Positions 54,313 to 63,899 of a stretch of DNA of 64,000 bases are shown here, piece after piece. The DNA is from Sporothrix humicola. Lineage: Eukaryota > Ascomycota > Sordariomycetes > Ophiostomatales > Ophiostomataceae. Made by a program: the position numbers and the translations under genes. Numbering within the stretch: position 1 is the first letter of the stretch; every line of letters starts with the position of its first letter. The stretch is from NCBI GenBank assembly GCA_021396245.1, contig WNYE01000065.1, positions 173,815-237,814 on the forward strand, read 5' to 3'. A model generated the notes under the pieces. The model worked only from the letters and a program-made list of their open reading frames with translations. It was not told the DNA's origin and made no database searches.

Positions 54313-55206
54313 TTACAACCCTGCCAAATCGGCCTTGTACCACTGCGTCAGGGCCCGCCGGCAGTCGTCCCTCCTAAAAGCATCCGGCCATCCGTGCCTC
54401 CGGTAAATGTCGCGCACCTCGTCGGTCCTCCCGTCCATCCAGTACATGACCCCGTCCATGTGGTTGTCCGGCACCACGACCCATTCCAGACTCGTCAACT
54501 TGGCCTTCCACTCTTGGAGCAGCTCCTCGACCGGCAGCGTCCGGTACGCGCGCCAGTAGTCGGGGCTGTCCTGGTCGGGCGTGTCCCGCTCGGGCCGCTC
54601 CATCATGATGAAATCGGTCGCCGTGCCCTGCTGCGTGTCTACGAGCAGCCAGCTGCCGTAGCGGGAGCCGTTTGTGAGGACGGCGACATGCGGTGGGACG
54701 ACGCCGGCACCGGCGGGCTCAAAGATGCCGGGGATGCTGCCCTTGGCGATTGACGGCAGGGTATGTTTGCCGGGGTAGTCGATTGTCCGTGTTTCGGGCA
54801 GGATCATTGACTTGTCGCCGCACGAGCCGGTGCCCGTGAGAGGGTCAATGTCTTCAGTGTCGGCCTCGCCATCTGGCCTTGGCATCAAGTATGGAAGATG
54901 TCGTAGGAGATCACAGACTGTGGCGTCTTTCCCCAGTCGTGACAATGCATCGTCGGTCAATGCGGGCCAGCCGCCAGGTGGGGCATCCTGGAAATCACCG
55001 GCCGTCCAGCGGGGTATGCGCGTCAGAAAGTCATAAAAGTCACGGACGGCAGCGACGACTTTGTCTCGATTGTATGCTGGAACTCGGGTCATGTTGTGAA
55101 GTGCGTCTTTTAGGAGTGGATGTCCTATGATTCTTTGAGGAGGACCCAGTATGTGAGCAAACTCGTCATGACTTGCGGTGGGGCATATCAGCGGAGTTTC
55201 CCGCAT
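54313..55206 (-). CDS. Fungal protein of unknown function
   Basis: Single exon, 297 residues. I do not recognise a domain. It starts MRETPLICPTASHDEFAHIL and has AVRDFYDFLTRIPRW near residue 55, PPHVAVLTNGSRYGSWLLVD in the middle and ends EVRDIYRRHGWPDAFRRDDC...TQWYKADLAGL. It is soluble-looking, with no signal peptide or membrane segment. GC-rich coding with good codon use supports a real gene. The start is the first in-frame ATG. Confidence 0.65.
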   Translation of the reverse strand: MRETPLICPTASHDEFAHILGPPQRIIGHPLLKDALHNMTRVPAYNRDKVVAAVRDFYDFLTRIPRWTAGDFQDAPPGGWPALTDDALSRLGKDATVCDLLRHLPYLMPRPDGEADTEDIDPLTGTGSCGDKSMILPETRTIDYPGKHTLPSIAKGSIPGIFEPAGAGVVPPHVAVLTNGSRYGSWLLVDTQQGTATDFIMMERPERDTPDQDSPDYWRAYRTLPVEELLQEWKAKLTSLEWVVVPDNHMDGVMYWMDGRTDEVRDIYRRHGWPDAFRRDDCRRALTQWYKADLAGL

Positions 55207-55605
55207 ATCTCTTCATTGAAATGCAACTCTGCCGTTTTCTGGACGGTGGATTGAGATCCGTGATTGGTGGGTTTCTTCACACTTTTATTCAGTTATTGCT
55301 CCTTTCTTTCTTCTTCTCTCTCACCCTGTCTCTCTCCTTTTCTCTTTTCTTTTTCTTTTTCTTTTTCTTTTTTTTCTCGTTACTTTCCGCTTATTGGTTT
55401 GGCATATTTGGTCCACCGTTTTAAAAACATATCCATTGTGCAGTCTCTTGCTGTAAAAGTCCTTGCTTAATGAAACAGTACCGTTGACAAAAATTCGCGT
55501 GCACGAAAACGTGAGGCTGAGGTCCCTTCCAATCGTGAGAGTGAGTGTACTAGGATTGGCCATTACACCCCGACCAAGAAGCAATAGTACGGTGGTTGCA
55601 GACGA
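55207..55605. other. Intergenic spacer with a pyrimidine tract
   Basis: A CT-rich and then T-rich tract spans about 55290-55385. No gene is seen. Confidence 0.5.
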
Positions 55606-56046
55606 ATGATTTGTTTTTGTCACGGGCTCCTCATCGATATCGTGGCGCCTGGGCCAATCATCATACCTTATGTCGGGCCTTGTTATGCACGTCTGGGGCG
55701 TCAACGAATTTCTGCACATTTCTCACAAGTGGCCAGGGCGATAGAATTTGGTCTGTCAGATCGAGCAACTCCAGTGGTCCGACGCATAGTACACTCCTAC
55801 AAAGAATCATTTGGTTCGGATCATATAGACACCCTCTCATCACAGTCAGATCTAGCTAGGTGTTTATATCTCCAGGGGCTGTACCCCGAAGCCGTGGAGA
55901 TAATGGAGGAAGTAGTAAATGGTTTCAATAGAACAGTCGGGAGCGGGGACAAGGAAACAAGGAAGGCAGCAAGACGTCTCTCACGTTGCAGAGATAAAGC
56001 TAGACAGCAGCTTGAGGGTTCCCAGTGCAGCGGTTCCAGCGACTAA
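55606..56046 (+). pseudogene. TPR fragment, possible relic of an NLR or kinesin-light-chain-like gene
   Basis: A 146-codon open frame whose second half (from about 55795) reads SYKESFGSDHIDTLSSQSDL, ARCLYLQGLYPEAVEIMEEV, a TPR-type repeat of the kinesin-light-chain sort found at the C-terminus of fungal NACHT/NB-ARC proteins. The remaining helices (GDKETRKAARRLSRC) fit one more repeat. There is no nucleotide-binding part upstream, and the first 60 codons are unlike TPR, so this is probably the tail of a lost gene. Confidence 0.5.
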
Positions 56047-56861
56047 CAAAGATTTGAGTTTTATCGCTGTTTACACCAACCCCTGCTCGTCTTGGCTTTT
56101 GTCTCTACTCAATTCATTTTAACGGTCGTAGCTTTTGGCTGTGAGGCCTCTCTGAGAAGCGGAGGACTGTCGAATTTATATCGAAAGGGGCTGTGGATGT
56201 ACCCGTACCCCAGCTGGGGCAATATTAGATTAATATGAGGCAGCACGAATTGTACAATATTTCCACTCTAGATACATACACGATCTTCAGATCATAACTC
56301 GGGGATTATCAACATAACCTTACCTATGCCATGTGTTGTTGCCTTTGTTTTGGGTTGTTTTCTTTTCTCCTACAATTAGCCAACTCATATGCTAAACACA
56401 GTTTCTAAAATCGTCGGCGTGCTGTGGTGGCATTCTCCTTTCCTTGAGACAAGATGAAGCGTCGGGCATCACCGATTTGTTTGCGAAGCCTGCTATTCGT
56501 TATGGCCGTTATGCTCGTTTGCAAAGAATGACCAAAAATGGTGGTTTGTATAAAAGGGTCGGGCTGACATATGACCCGACGACGGCGACCCCGTGGCCTT
56601 GTCAGGTTTTGTCGGCCCGTTTCGTCCCGTAAGCAGCGGCGATAAACGTTATTTCCCGAGCCCGCTTCCCAGTGTAAAAATGTGGGTAGCGCGGCGGGCC
56701 CTCCCTGCAGAACGGCAACTTTGCCCGAGAATAGAATGACTCAAGCTTAAACTCAGCCTCATTGCCCCGCTTCGAATTGGCATAAATTCGAATTCAACCT
56801 CGAGCCAACGTCGGCATTGATATCAACATCGACAACATTAAACATTAACATTCACGTCAAA
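56047..56861. other. Intergenic spacer
   Basis: No gene is seen. A 62-codon open frame at 56444-56632 has no support. Confidence 0.5.
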
Positions 56862-57387
56862 ATGTCCACGAAAACATACAAGGGCAGCTGCTCGTGCGGC
56901 GCGATCCAGATCGAAGTGCAGGGCGGACCAGCGCAGGTGGTGAGTACTCTACCAATTGATGGGTGAGGGGTCCACCAGCCCGCAATACGCTAATCAATGT
57001 CACAATGTCACCCCCCATGCTTGACAGGCCCTCTGCCACTGCCTCAACTGCCACAAGACGACGTCGTCGACGCACAGCACCAACTGGGTGGTGCCGCGCA
57101 CCAACTTCACCCTGGTCGCCGGCGAGCCGACAAAGTACACGTCGACGGGCGGCAGCGGCAACCCGGTGTCGCGGCAGTTTTGCGGCGTGTGCAGCTCGAC
57201 GATGTGGACGGAGTCGCCGCTGTTTGCGGGGATTGTGGTGGTCAAGGCGGGCGTGATGGACGACAACGCGTTTAGCGAATTTCCGCCGTCGGCCGAGACG
57301 TTTACGTCGCGCAAGCCCGGGTGGCTGCCACAGGTGGAGGGCGCCGTGCAGTTTGAAGAGGCCTGGAAGGCGCCCGCCAAGGAGTAG
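56862..57387 (+). CDS. GFA/CENP-V-type zinc protein (glutathione-dependent formaldehyde-activating family)
   Basis: Two exons, 56862-56939 and 57028-57387, 88-bp phase-0 intron (GTGAGT donor, ACAG acceptor); 145 residues. The zinc ligands are C10 and C12 (GSCSCGAI), C29, C31 and C34 (CHCLNC), and C78 and C81 (QFCGVC), the full pattern of this family. The fold binds one or two zinc ions and, in the founding bacterial enzyme, was linked to glutathione-formaldehyde condensation; the role of fungal members is unclear. It faces a zinc alcohol dehydrogenase gene tail to tail. Confidence 0.88.
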
Positions 57388-57583
57388 GGGAGGCTAAGAT
57401 TGCTGTACATGGATAGGAATGATTGTGGGAATTGGCACTTTTTTGGGATTGTAGATTAAGATTTAGCATGGCGAGCGAGTTGGGAGAATTGAATTTGGCG
57501 TGATCAGAGACTGTAAATGTGAAGAGGCACGTAATTTGAGAGTGCTTGCTAGCTAGTGATTTATCTACCAACTTTTCCCTCAA

Positions 57584-58693
57584 CTATTCTGGAATTTTGA
57601 CGACAATGCGGCCCGTGACGTTATCCGTGCGCAGCTGCTCGATGATGGCGGGCGTCTCTGAAAAGTTGCGAATTTCAATAGCCGGCGTGACCTTGCCGCT
57701 TGCTGCCAGTTCGAGCAGTTCTTCCATCTGCCGTTCCGTGCCGACGGCAACACCCGTGACTGTCAGTGACCGCGCCGAACAAATGGACGCCGAGATGGGC
57801 AGGGTAAAGTCGTTGTGTGGCAGGCCAATAGAGACGATCAAGCCCATGTTGCGGACCAGCCGGGGTGCCGTCCTGAAAGCGTCTTCGGAGCCAGACACGA
57901 CCAGAACTGCATGAGCGCCTTCCCCCGTAATAGCTTTGACGGCAGCCTCAATGTCGTCATCCGACTGTTTGTAGTCGATAAAGTGGTGGGCGCCCGACTC
58001 CAGACTGAGCGCCTTCTTGTCGTCGCCGCTGTCAATGGCAATGACGTTGTAGCGGCCTGCTTTTTTGAGGGAGGCCAACTGGACGCCGATGTGGCCCAAG
58101 CCACCGCCAGAGCCGGAGACGATGACCCACGGTTTTTCACCGTCAGCGTCATCACCGTTAGCAGCCACGTGGGCATCCACCTTGGCTAGGCCGCCCATCA
58201 TGGTCAGCCCGGCGCACAGCAGCGGCGACACCACTTCACTGGCCAGCCCGTCGGGAATGCGCGTCGTGACATAGCGCGCGTCGGCGATGACATACTGCTG
58301 CAGCGTGCCGGGCACGTGTTTGCCGGTGTCGAGCTGGCGCGGGCAGTTGTTAGGGAAGCCGCGACGGCAAGCCGAGCACGAGCCGGGAGGGGAATCGCCG
58401 CAGGCGCTGTACAGCCACTTGACACCGACGCGTTTCCCGAGGAGTGTCTTTCCGTAGTCGTCGCCGGCCTTGACGACAGTGCCGACGCCTTCGTGGCCGA
58501 CGATTGGATTGTAGACGCCCCAGGCGAGAAGCGCACGGATTTCTGAGCGGCAGAGCCCCGAGCACTCGAGCTTCACGAGGATCTCGTTGGGGCCGGGCTC
58601 GCCCACTGGAATGTCGTGTCGGATGACCACTCTGCCGTCCTGCCCCGGGTTCTCAATCACTGCCGCCGTCTGTGTCACAGTTATTGATGTCAT
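57584..58693 (-). CDS. Zinc-dependent alcohol dehydrogenase (ADH1-like)
   Basis: Single exon, 369 residues from the ATG at 58693 (an in-frame ATG at 58774 exists but the shorter start fits the family). Catalytic zinc ligands are visible: Cys in ECSGLCRSE, His-Glu in GHEGVGTV and Cys in LLCAGLTMMG. The structural zinc has four cysteines in ACGDSPPGSCSACRRGFPNNC-type order, with five extra residues between the first and second compared with yeast ADH1. The NAD site is VSGSGGGLGHIGVQLA. It oxidises alcohols or reduces aldehydes in the cytosol; the substrate is unknown. The downstream gene is the GFA-type protein, 196 bp away. Confidence 0.9.
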   Translation of the reverse strand: MTSITVTQTAAVIENPGQDGRVVIRHDIPVGEPGPNEILVKLECSGLCRSEIRALLAWGVYNPIVGHEGVGTVVKAGDDYGKTLLGKRVGVKWLYSACGDSPPGSCSACRRGFPNNCPRQLDTGKHVPGTLQQYVIADARYVTTRIPDGLASEVVSPLLCAGLTMMGGLAKVDAHVAANGDDADGEKPWVIVSGSGGGLGHIGVQLASLKKAGRYNVIAIDSGDDKKALSLESGAHHFIDYKQSDDDIEAAVKAITGEGAHAVLVVSGSEDAFRTAPRLVRNMGLIVSIGLPHNDFTLPISASICSARSLTVTGVAVGTERQMEELLELAASGKVTPAIEIRNFSETPAIIEQLRTDNVTGRIVVKIPE

Positions 58694-59028
58694 GGCAGTT
58701 TTGTATGTGTTTTTGGTGTTTGATTGAGCACAAAATTTTTGTAGTCCAATACGTTGAGTTGAAGATGAAATCACGACCCCGACGTTGCGCCTTACAAATC
58801 GTGTTACAGCGGTTGCGGGGTGTGGGGCGCGCTGTGTCCGATTCCGAGCGCTGTTAGCGGCAAGTTACAGTGGACGCCGCCCGCCGGGACGGAATCGCGG
58901 CAGTTGTCAGTTGTTAGTGGGCCGCACTTGCAACAAAGAATCGCCACCCGTTTGTTTATTCAACCATTTCAGCGAATCAAATTCATTCTTTACACGTCTA
59001 GTATTTATCTCCTACCTCCTCGTCCAAA
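58694..59028. other. Intergenic spacer
   Basis: Upstream region of the alcohol dehydrogenase gene and 3' flank of the MYND gene. No gene is seen. Confidence 0.5.
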
Positions 59029-59898
59029 TCAACTCTTTTCCTTCTTTTCCCTCTTCTTCTCCTCATCGAGTTTCAACGCCATCAGCGTCAGCATCGACTC
59101 CTCGATGCCGTTGGCCGACATGTCGAGATTAATAACCTCCTTGCCCTCTGGCACCCCTTCTTGCTCTGCCGCCGACAGCATTTCGCGCATGTCCGTGCCT
59201 TCACACCCGCCCGGCCCGTACCCGTACACCGCCTCGGCAAACATGCGCAGCTGCATCGGGAAGCGCGGGTCGCCGTAGTAGTCGATAATGTCCTGCTTCT
59301 CGACGGCAAACATGAGCCCGTGGTCGGCGTCGCGGTTCATCCCTAAACCCTCGCAGCGGCGGTGGTGCACAGCCGGGTCCCACCAATACGGCAAGAGGCC
59401 GGGGACGGCTTCGACGGCGCGCATGAACCGGCGGAATCCCCGCAGGCCGTGGGGCGCGCCGCTGTAGAGCGTGCCCGGCTCGACTTCGCCCTCGAACACG
59501 TAGTCGTCCTCGACCTTCATCCGATACGAGTCCAACAGTAAACGGTAGACGTCGATTTCGGGGCGGTTGTGAAGCCACGTGCCATTCTTTAGACGAGTGA
59601 ACGGGTCGGGCACGATCTTCTTGAGGCCCTTGGCCGTGCCGGGCACAGTCGGCGAGATTGGCGGAAGTTCAGACGAGGGCGGCGATGTCGGCTCGAATGT
59701 TGACGGCTCTGCCGTGTCTGTTGTCGGTGGGGCCTCTGCCGGTCCCGTCCCTCCTGGTTTCCCACAAACTCTCTTGTGTTTCTTCCAGTCGGCTTTCTGG
59801 CACTCCCGTGAACAGTACTGGGTGCCTTTGCATTTGGCACAGTTCTTGAGGCTGACCTCGGGCGCGCTCTTTTTGCACGTCTCACAGGAGGCGGCCAT
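59029..59898 (-). CDS. MYND-type zinc-finger protein, first of a tandem pair
   Basis: Single exon, 289 residues from the ATG at 59898; the frame is open 162 bp upstream but the MYND finger begins only at residue 5. Zinc ligands C5, C8, C20, C23, C29, C33, H41 and C45 are complete (CETCKK, NCAKCKG, YCSRECQKADWKKHKRVC). A Pro/Thr/Glu-rich linker (47-85) leads to a C-terminal domain of about 150 residues shared with the next gene (DPFTRLKNGTWLHNRPEIDV, YRLLLDSYRMKVEDD, WWDPAVHHRRCEGLGMN). MYND fingers bind proline-rich partners. The C-terminal domain is common in fungal MYND proteins but its function is unknown. Confidence 0.85.
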   Translation of the reverse strand: MAASCETCKKSAPEVSLKNCAKCKGTQYCSRECQKADWKKHKRVCGKPGGTGPAEAPPTTDTAEPSTFEPTSPPSSELPPISPTVPGTAKGLKKIVPDPFTRLKNGTWLHNRPEIDVYRLLLDSYRMKVEDDYVFEGEVEPGTLYSGAPHGLRGFRRFMRAVEAVPGLLPYWWDPAVHHRRCEGLGMNRDADHGLMFAVEKQDIIDYYGDPRFPMQLRMFAEAVYGYGPGGCEGTDMREMLSAAEQEGVPEGKEVINLDMSANGIEESMLTLMALKLDEEKKREKKEKS

Positions 59899-60470
59899 GG
59901 TGACGAATGGCGATGATTTGCGCTTGAGAAGGCAGGAGGTGAGGCATAAGTGACTTCTGTGTTCCTCGATTTTATCAGGAGTTGTAATAAGTGATGAAGT
60001 GAAATGAGAGTGAAATCCTCCAGCAACGAGGCACATCTTACACCGCCCCTCACCTCTCACCTTGAGCTAGCCGGACCCTGCAGGGATCGTTGACAGGGCG
60101 ACCCACTAAGAGCTTGCAGGCCTCGGTGAGCTTTTCCTCTTCCAGCGCATCCTGTGATTTGAGATTACCGTCACATCCAAATTTGATTCGTTGCCTATGA
60201 TATGTTCAGTTTGCTGGAAATGCTGGAAATAGACAAAGTCTCTTATAATTCATTTTAATTTTAATGCTGTCATTTCATCTCATGCTCGTGTTATGCTGTC
60301 GCCCGCAACAACAATTCCGTGTCCTCGTCCCAGAATCCATTTCATTGTTCAATGCTCCATCCCATGCTCCATCCCATGCTCAACCATGTCGTCATTCATC
60401 CTCCAGTGTGCCTCTACTCCCTGCGCCGTAACTTTGTTAACCCAAAATGCCCTGCTTGTCCACCACCTGT
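59899..60470. other. Intergenic spacer between the MYND paralogues
   Basis: Promoter of the first MYND gene and 3' flank of the second. The in-frame open stretch 59899-60060 is treated as leader. No gene is seen. Confidence 0.5.
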
Positions 60471-61211
60471 CTACCGCCTCTCAACGCCAAAATGGGTGTA
60501 GTGCATCCCGCCGTTGGCGCCGCTGCCGCCCTGCCGCTCCATGGCGGCCATCATCTCCATCATCTGCCGCCCGTTGGCGCCGCCCGGCCCGCGGCCATAC
60601 ACAGCCTCGGCCAGCATGCGCAGCTGCATGGGCACCTTGTCGTCTGCGTAGCGGGCGATGAGGTCTGGCTTGGTGACCTTGCGGAGGAGGGACCAGTCCG
60701 TGGAGTCGAGCCCGAGCCGCCCACACTCCTCCTTCTTCACGTCCGTCCACCACGAGGGCAACATGTTTGGAACGGCAGCCGTGCGCGCCAGAAAATTTTG
60801 AAGCCCGGCCAAACCCGTGCCGTCGGGCGCGCCGCCGGGGGTATACACGCTGTCCGGGTCGACCTTGCCCTCCTGCAGAAAGTCGTCCTCGAGGCGCAGG
60901 CGGTATGCGTCGATCAGCAGGCGGTAAACGTCGGCCTCGGGGCGGCCGTGCAGGTAGGTGCCTTTAACGAGCCGGCTAAAAGGATCGGCGACGGGCAGCT
61001 CGAGGGCAGTGCCGCGTCTCGGGTTTATCGACGGCGGCGCCTCGTAATCGTTTGGCGTGGTGCCGCCCGGCTTGCCGCAGACCTTCTTGTGCACCTTCCA
61101 GTCGGCCTTTTGGCAGTCGCGCGAGCAGTAGAGCGTGCCCTTGCACTTTGCGCAGTTTTTGAGGGTGACGGCGGGCGGGGCTTTCTTGCACGCGGCACAG
61201 GTGGCGTCCAT
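60471..61211 (-). CDS. MYND-type zinc-finger protein, second of a tandem pair
   Basis: Single exon, 246 residues. The MYND ligands have the same spacing as the neighbour (CAACKK, NCAKCKG, YCSRDCQKADWKVHKKVC). The linker is shorter (PPSINPRRGTALELPVAD). The shared C-terminal domain reads DPFSRLVKGTYLHGRPEADV, YRLLIDAYRLRLEDD and WWTDVKKEECGRLGLD, and ends VYGRGPGGANGRQMMEMM. Clear tandem duplication with the gene at 59029-59898, same strand, 572 bp apart. The C-terminus after GGSGANGG is unique. Confidence 0.87.
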   Translation of the reverse strand: MDATCAACKKAPPAVTLKNCAKCKGTLYCSRDCQKADWKVHKKVCGKPGGTTPNDYEAPPSINPRRGTALELPVADPFSRLVKGTYLHGRPEADVYRLLIDAYRLRLEDDFLQEGKVDPDSVYTPGGAPDGTGLAGLQNFLARTAAVPNMLPSWWTDVKKEECGRLGLDSTDWSLLRKVTKPDLIARYADDKVPMQLRMLAEAVYGRGPGGANGRQMMEMMAAMERQGGSGANGGMHYTHFGVERR

Positions 61212-62046
61212 TGTGTCGGTGTTTGATCTTTGGATGAGATGGGAGATGAAAGAGGCAGGTTGTTGGTCGATCGAGTTGAAGATGCCGAGGTGGCAGGAAG
61301 AGAAGAGAGAGGGGTCTCAGGATCGGGGACTGAAACTGTTTAAATCCAACTGGCCCAGTAGCTCAGGGCATCGAAGCTGAGCGCCGTGAGATCACACTAA
61401 CAGCTGCGTTAGTGGTCCGTAGGTGACTAAATTAAGGATTAAGGAGGTGAGAAGGTGACGAGGTGAGGAAGTCACAGGTCGACTAGCTCATGCGGGGATA
61501 TGCAGCAGAAGCAAACAAAGTCACCATAGAAGCCCGTGGTTCTCGGGATTGGATAAAAGCTGGGAGAAATCATATGTCGCCGGCATTTGCCTACCGCTGT
61601 TGTATGTTCCCTGGTAATTTGTATTCACATGCAAACCTACAAAGAAACATGAATTTACGTGTTTGTCTGGTTGTGTTTCACCCTGTTCAGATGCATTGTC
61701 TCGATCAAAGCATCGGACAGGTTCGTCTCGTCTTGGGCAGTAAATCACAACAACTTAAAGAATCACTTGCACAGACGGCAAACAAACGATTTGCGATTTG
61801 GGACCGCCACGGCCACCCCGACAGCGACTTTTGGTCTGCAGTCTGCTGTTTGCTTTATCTACGCTCCATCTACACAGTAGGGCCATGTTTCGAGTGAGCA
61901 GAAGTGACAATAATTAACGACCATGTGAAAAGAATTTGAGGTGATCATCTTTCATGAATATTTACAAGATATTGATTTTCTTCTCAACTTTCTTTTCACA
62001 CCCTTCTAAGATCCCCGTGCCATCCCATGGTCAGCTCTGCTTCTCT
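61212..62046. other. Intergenic spacer
   Basis: Upstream region of the MYND gene. No gene is seen. A GCCCAGTAGCTCAGGGC stretch at 61347-61363 looks tRNA-like by eye but no cloverleaf can be made. Confidence 0.45.
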
Positions 62047-62985
62047 TCATCTGCAACTCTGCCCCATTTCAGCACCCCATCCCAAACGGGCGACGGGGCT
62101 GGTGGCCTTCCCCTTGCCCTTTTTGTCACGGCGGCCAAAGCGCGCCAACCAGCCGGGAGAAGCCTTTTCGGTAACGGGCGGGGCCGGTGTATCGATCGAG
62201 GCGGACGCGGCAGAGGTAGCGACGAGGTGCGCGGTAATAGCGGAAGCGGCGTTAGTGCCGGCGTCGTTGGCGGTAACATTGTTGACCTCAGCCGTTACTG
62301 CGGCCGCGAGCTTAACGGTGTGGGCCGGATAGTGATGGCCGACGAGGGCGGTACGAACGACGTTTGCCATGGGCGGGGTAGGTACGTCGGGGGAGATGGG
62401 GCATGTGCCGGTGGTAGCGGTGGTAGCGATGGTGGCCGTTGCTTCGGTAACGAGCTGGACGATGTTGGGCGGCAGGCCGCGTTCGGCGAGGGCGGCGCGA
62501 AAGCCAGCAGCGTTATCCTCGGCGGTGTCGCCGGCAGTGGGAACGACAACGAGGGAGGCACACTTGGGGCGGAGGCATCGGCGCCAGAGGCGGTGACATC
62601 GGTCGTGGCGGGACCAGCACCGGCGGTAACAGACGGAGAGGGAGGCCGAAAAAATGGAGAGAACGCGGGAGAAGAAGGCGCGGCGGTCGTTGGCGGCGGC
62701 AGGAGCAGCGGGTGGGACAGTGTCCCCCGGGAGAAACACGTTCATCGTGACGCTAATTGGCGCCGCGTTGGCCTTTTGGTCTTATAGCCCAGCTTCTTCA
62801 CGACCCAGAGGCGGGGCCGGGGCCACCGCAGGAACAGACGGCGATAAAACGGTCAACGCCGTGAAGGCGCTGATGCCTATTCCGACGGCTTCTGCCGTCC
62901 TATTTTTGCTCATTATTAAAATGGATTCTTTCTGGGTATGAGTACACGTGAAGAAGATGGCAAATGGCAAGCAACTCGACTTACT
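62047..62985 (-). pseudogene. Decayed copy of a duplicated minus-strand gene, left unit
   Basis: Minus-strand reading: an exon end KREMSQE-like at about 62985-63010, an 85-bp intron (62984-62900; GTAAGT donor, AATAG acceptor), then RTAEAVGIGISAFTAL, then, in other frames, LWVVKKLGYKTKRP and MNVFLPGDTVPPAAP (62745 down), continuing to a 62047 stop with LAERGLPPNIVQLV, MANVVRTALVGHHYP and KASPGWLARFGRRDKKG. At least two frame changes separate parts that are continuous in the unit to the right, so this copy is broken or the exon model is incomplete. Function unknown. Confidence 0.35.
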
Positions 62986-63058
62986 CCTGGGACATTTCGC
63001 GCTTCACGAGCGAGGCCGGCCACCTGTGTGATCGTGGAGGCTGGGGGGGACAGCGGCG

Positions 63059-63510
63059 CTAGAGGCGCCAGAGGCAGCGGCAGGAGACGCGACGGCGGGA
63101 GAGGCGGAGGCGGCACTTGGGGCGGCCGGCGGGAATGCAGTTCATCTGGATGATGACAGGGTGGCGCGGAGTCGGGGCGGAGGCAGTCTTGGGCTTGTAG
63201 CCCAGCTTCTTGGCAAACCAGAGGATGCCGGGGCCTGGGCCACCGCAGGACCAGATGGCCACGCCGACACCCGCCGCCATGACCATGCTCAGGCCGGTGA
63301 TGACGGCATTGGCCGTCCTATTTTGCCCATTGTTAGAATGTATTCTTTCTGGGTATGAGGACACGTGCAGAGACTCAACTTACTCTTGTGACATTTCGCG
63401 CTTGACGAGGCGGACGACGGCTGCAGGGTCAAAACCGTAGGCCCGGCCACCTCAGTGGCGGACTGCGTCAGCAGCGGCCTTGACGGCCTGGGCGAGCGCC
63501 TCCAGCGACA
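63059..63510 (-). CDS. Duplicated minus-strand gene, right unit, exon model incomplete
   Basis: An exon end VVRLVKREMSQ at about 63384, a 66-bp intron (63383-63318; GTAAGT donor, TTCTAAC branch, AATAG acceptor) and an exon 63317-63059 reading TANAVITGLSMVMAAGVGVA, then GILWFAKKLGYKPKTASAP and PVIIQMNCIPAGRPK. The hydrophobic start (ITGLSMVMAAGVGVAIWSC) may be a membrane segment. Upstream a TGA interrupts the frame near 63454, so the start was not found. The end is either RLRLSRRRV-stop or, one frame over, an Ala/Ser/Pro-rich run. Not recognised; related to the left unit. Confidence 0.35.
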
Positions 63511-63636
63511 GTTGCGGGCGGAGATCGGGCGGGCCGGACACCTGGCTTATGGTGGGGGCTGGGGGCCGCGGGAAGGAAGGAGGCGGAGCCGGCGGCAGAG
63601 GCGAGCGCGGCGGAGGAGGTTGGTGGCGGGGCCGGC

Positions 63637-63896
63637 CTCACGCCTGTCTCCGGGGCGGATGTGGGCGGGCGGCGGCTCCGCCAGCGACGCCAGGTACACC
63701 TGCATTGGGAGGGCGTGGCGGCAGGGACTGGCTTGCCCATGCCCGCTCACTTGCTTCTGGCCCAGGCTCACGCCCGTCTCCGCGGCAAATGTGGGCGGGC
63801 GGCGGCGCCGTCAGCGTCACCGGGTATATCTGGTTGGGGGCGAGGGGGCAGGGTCAGCCGGCTCGTCTGGGGCAGCCTTGCCCCCGGCCTCCCGCT
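63637..63896. repeat. GC-rich tandem repeat, 130-bp unit
   Basis: Two imperfect copies start at about 63637 and 63767 (CTCACGCC-GTCTCCG followed by ATGTGGGCGGGCGGCGGC). On the minus strand both can be read as PPPAHI followed by GDRRE or GDGRE, so the repeat may come from duplicated coding sequence. Some further similarity at 63867-63895 suggests a partial third copy. Confidence 0.6.
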
Positions 63897-63899
63897 TGT

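Noticed and set aside
61347..61420. tRNA-like stretch starting GCCCAGTAGCTCAGGGC
   Set aside because: The first part resembles a D-arm, but no anticodon arm, T-arm or B box can be formed.
61954..62787. 277-codon plus-strand open frame with Gly-rich translation
   Set aside because: GC-rich shadow of the minus-strand units, where intron flanks and paralogous segments are found.
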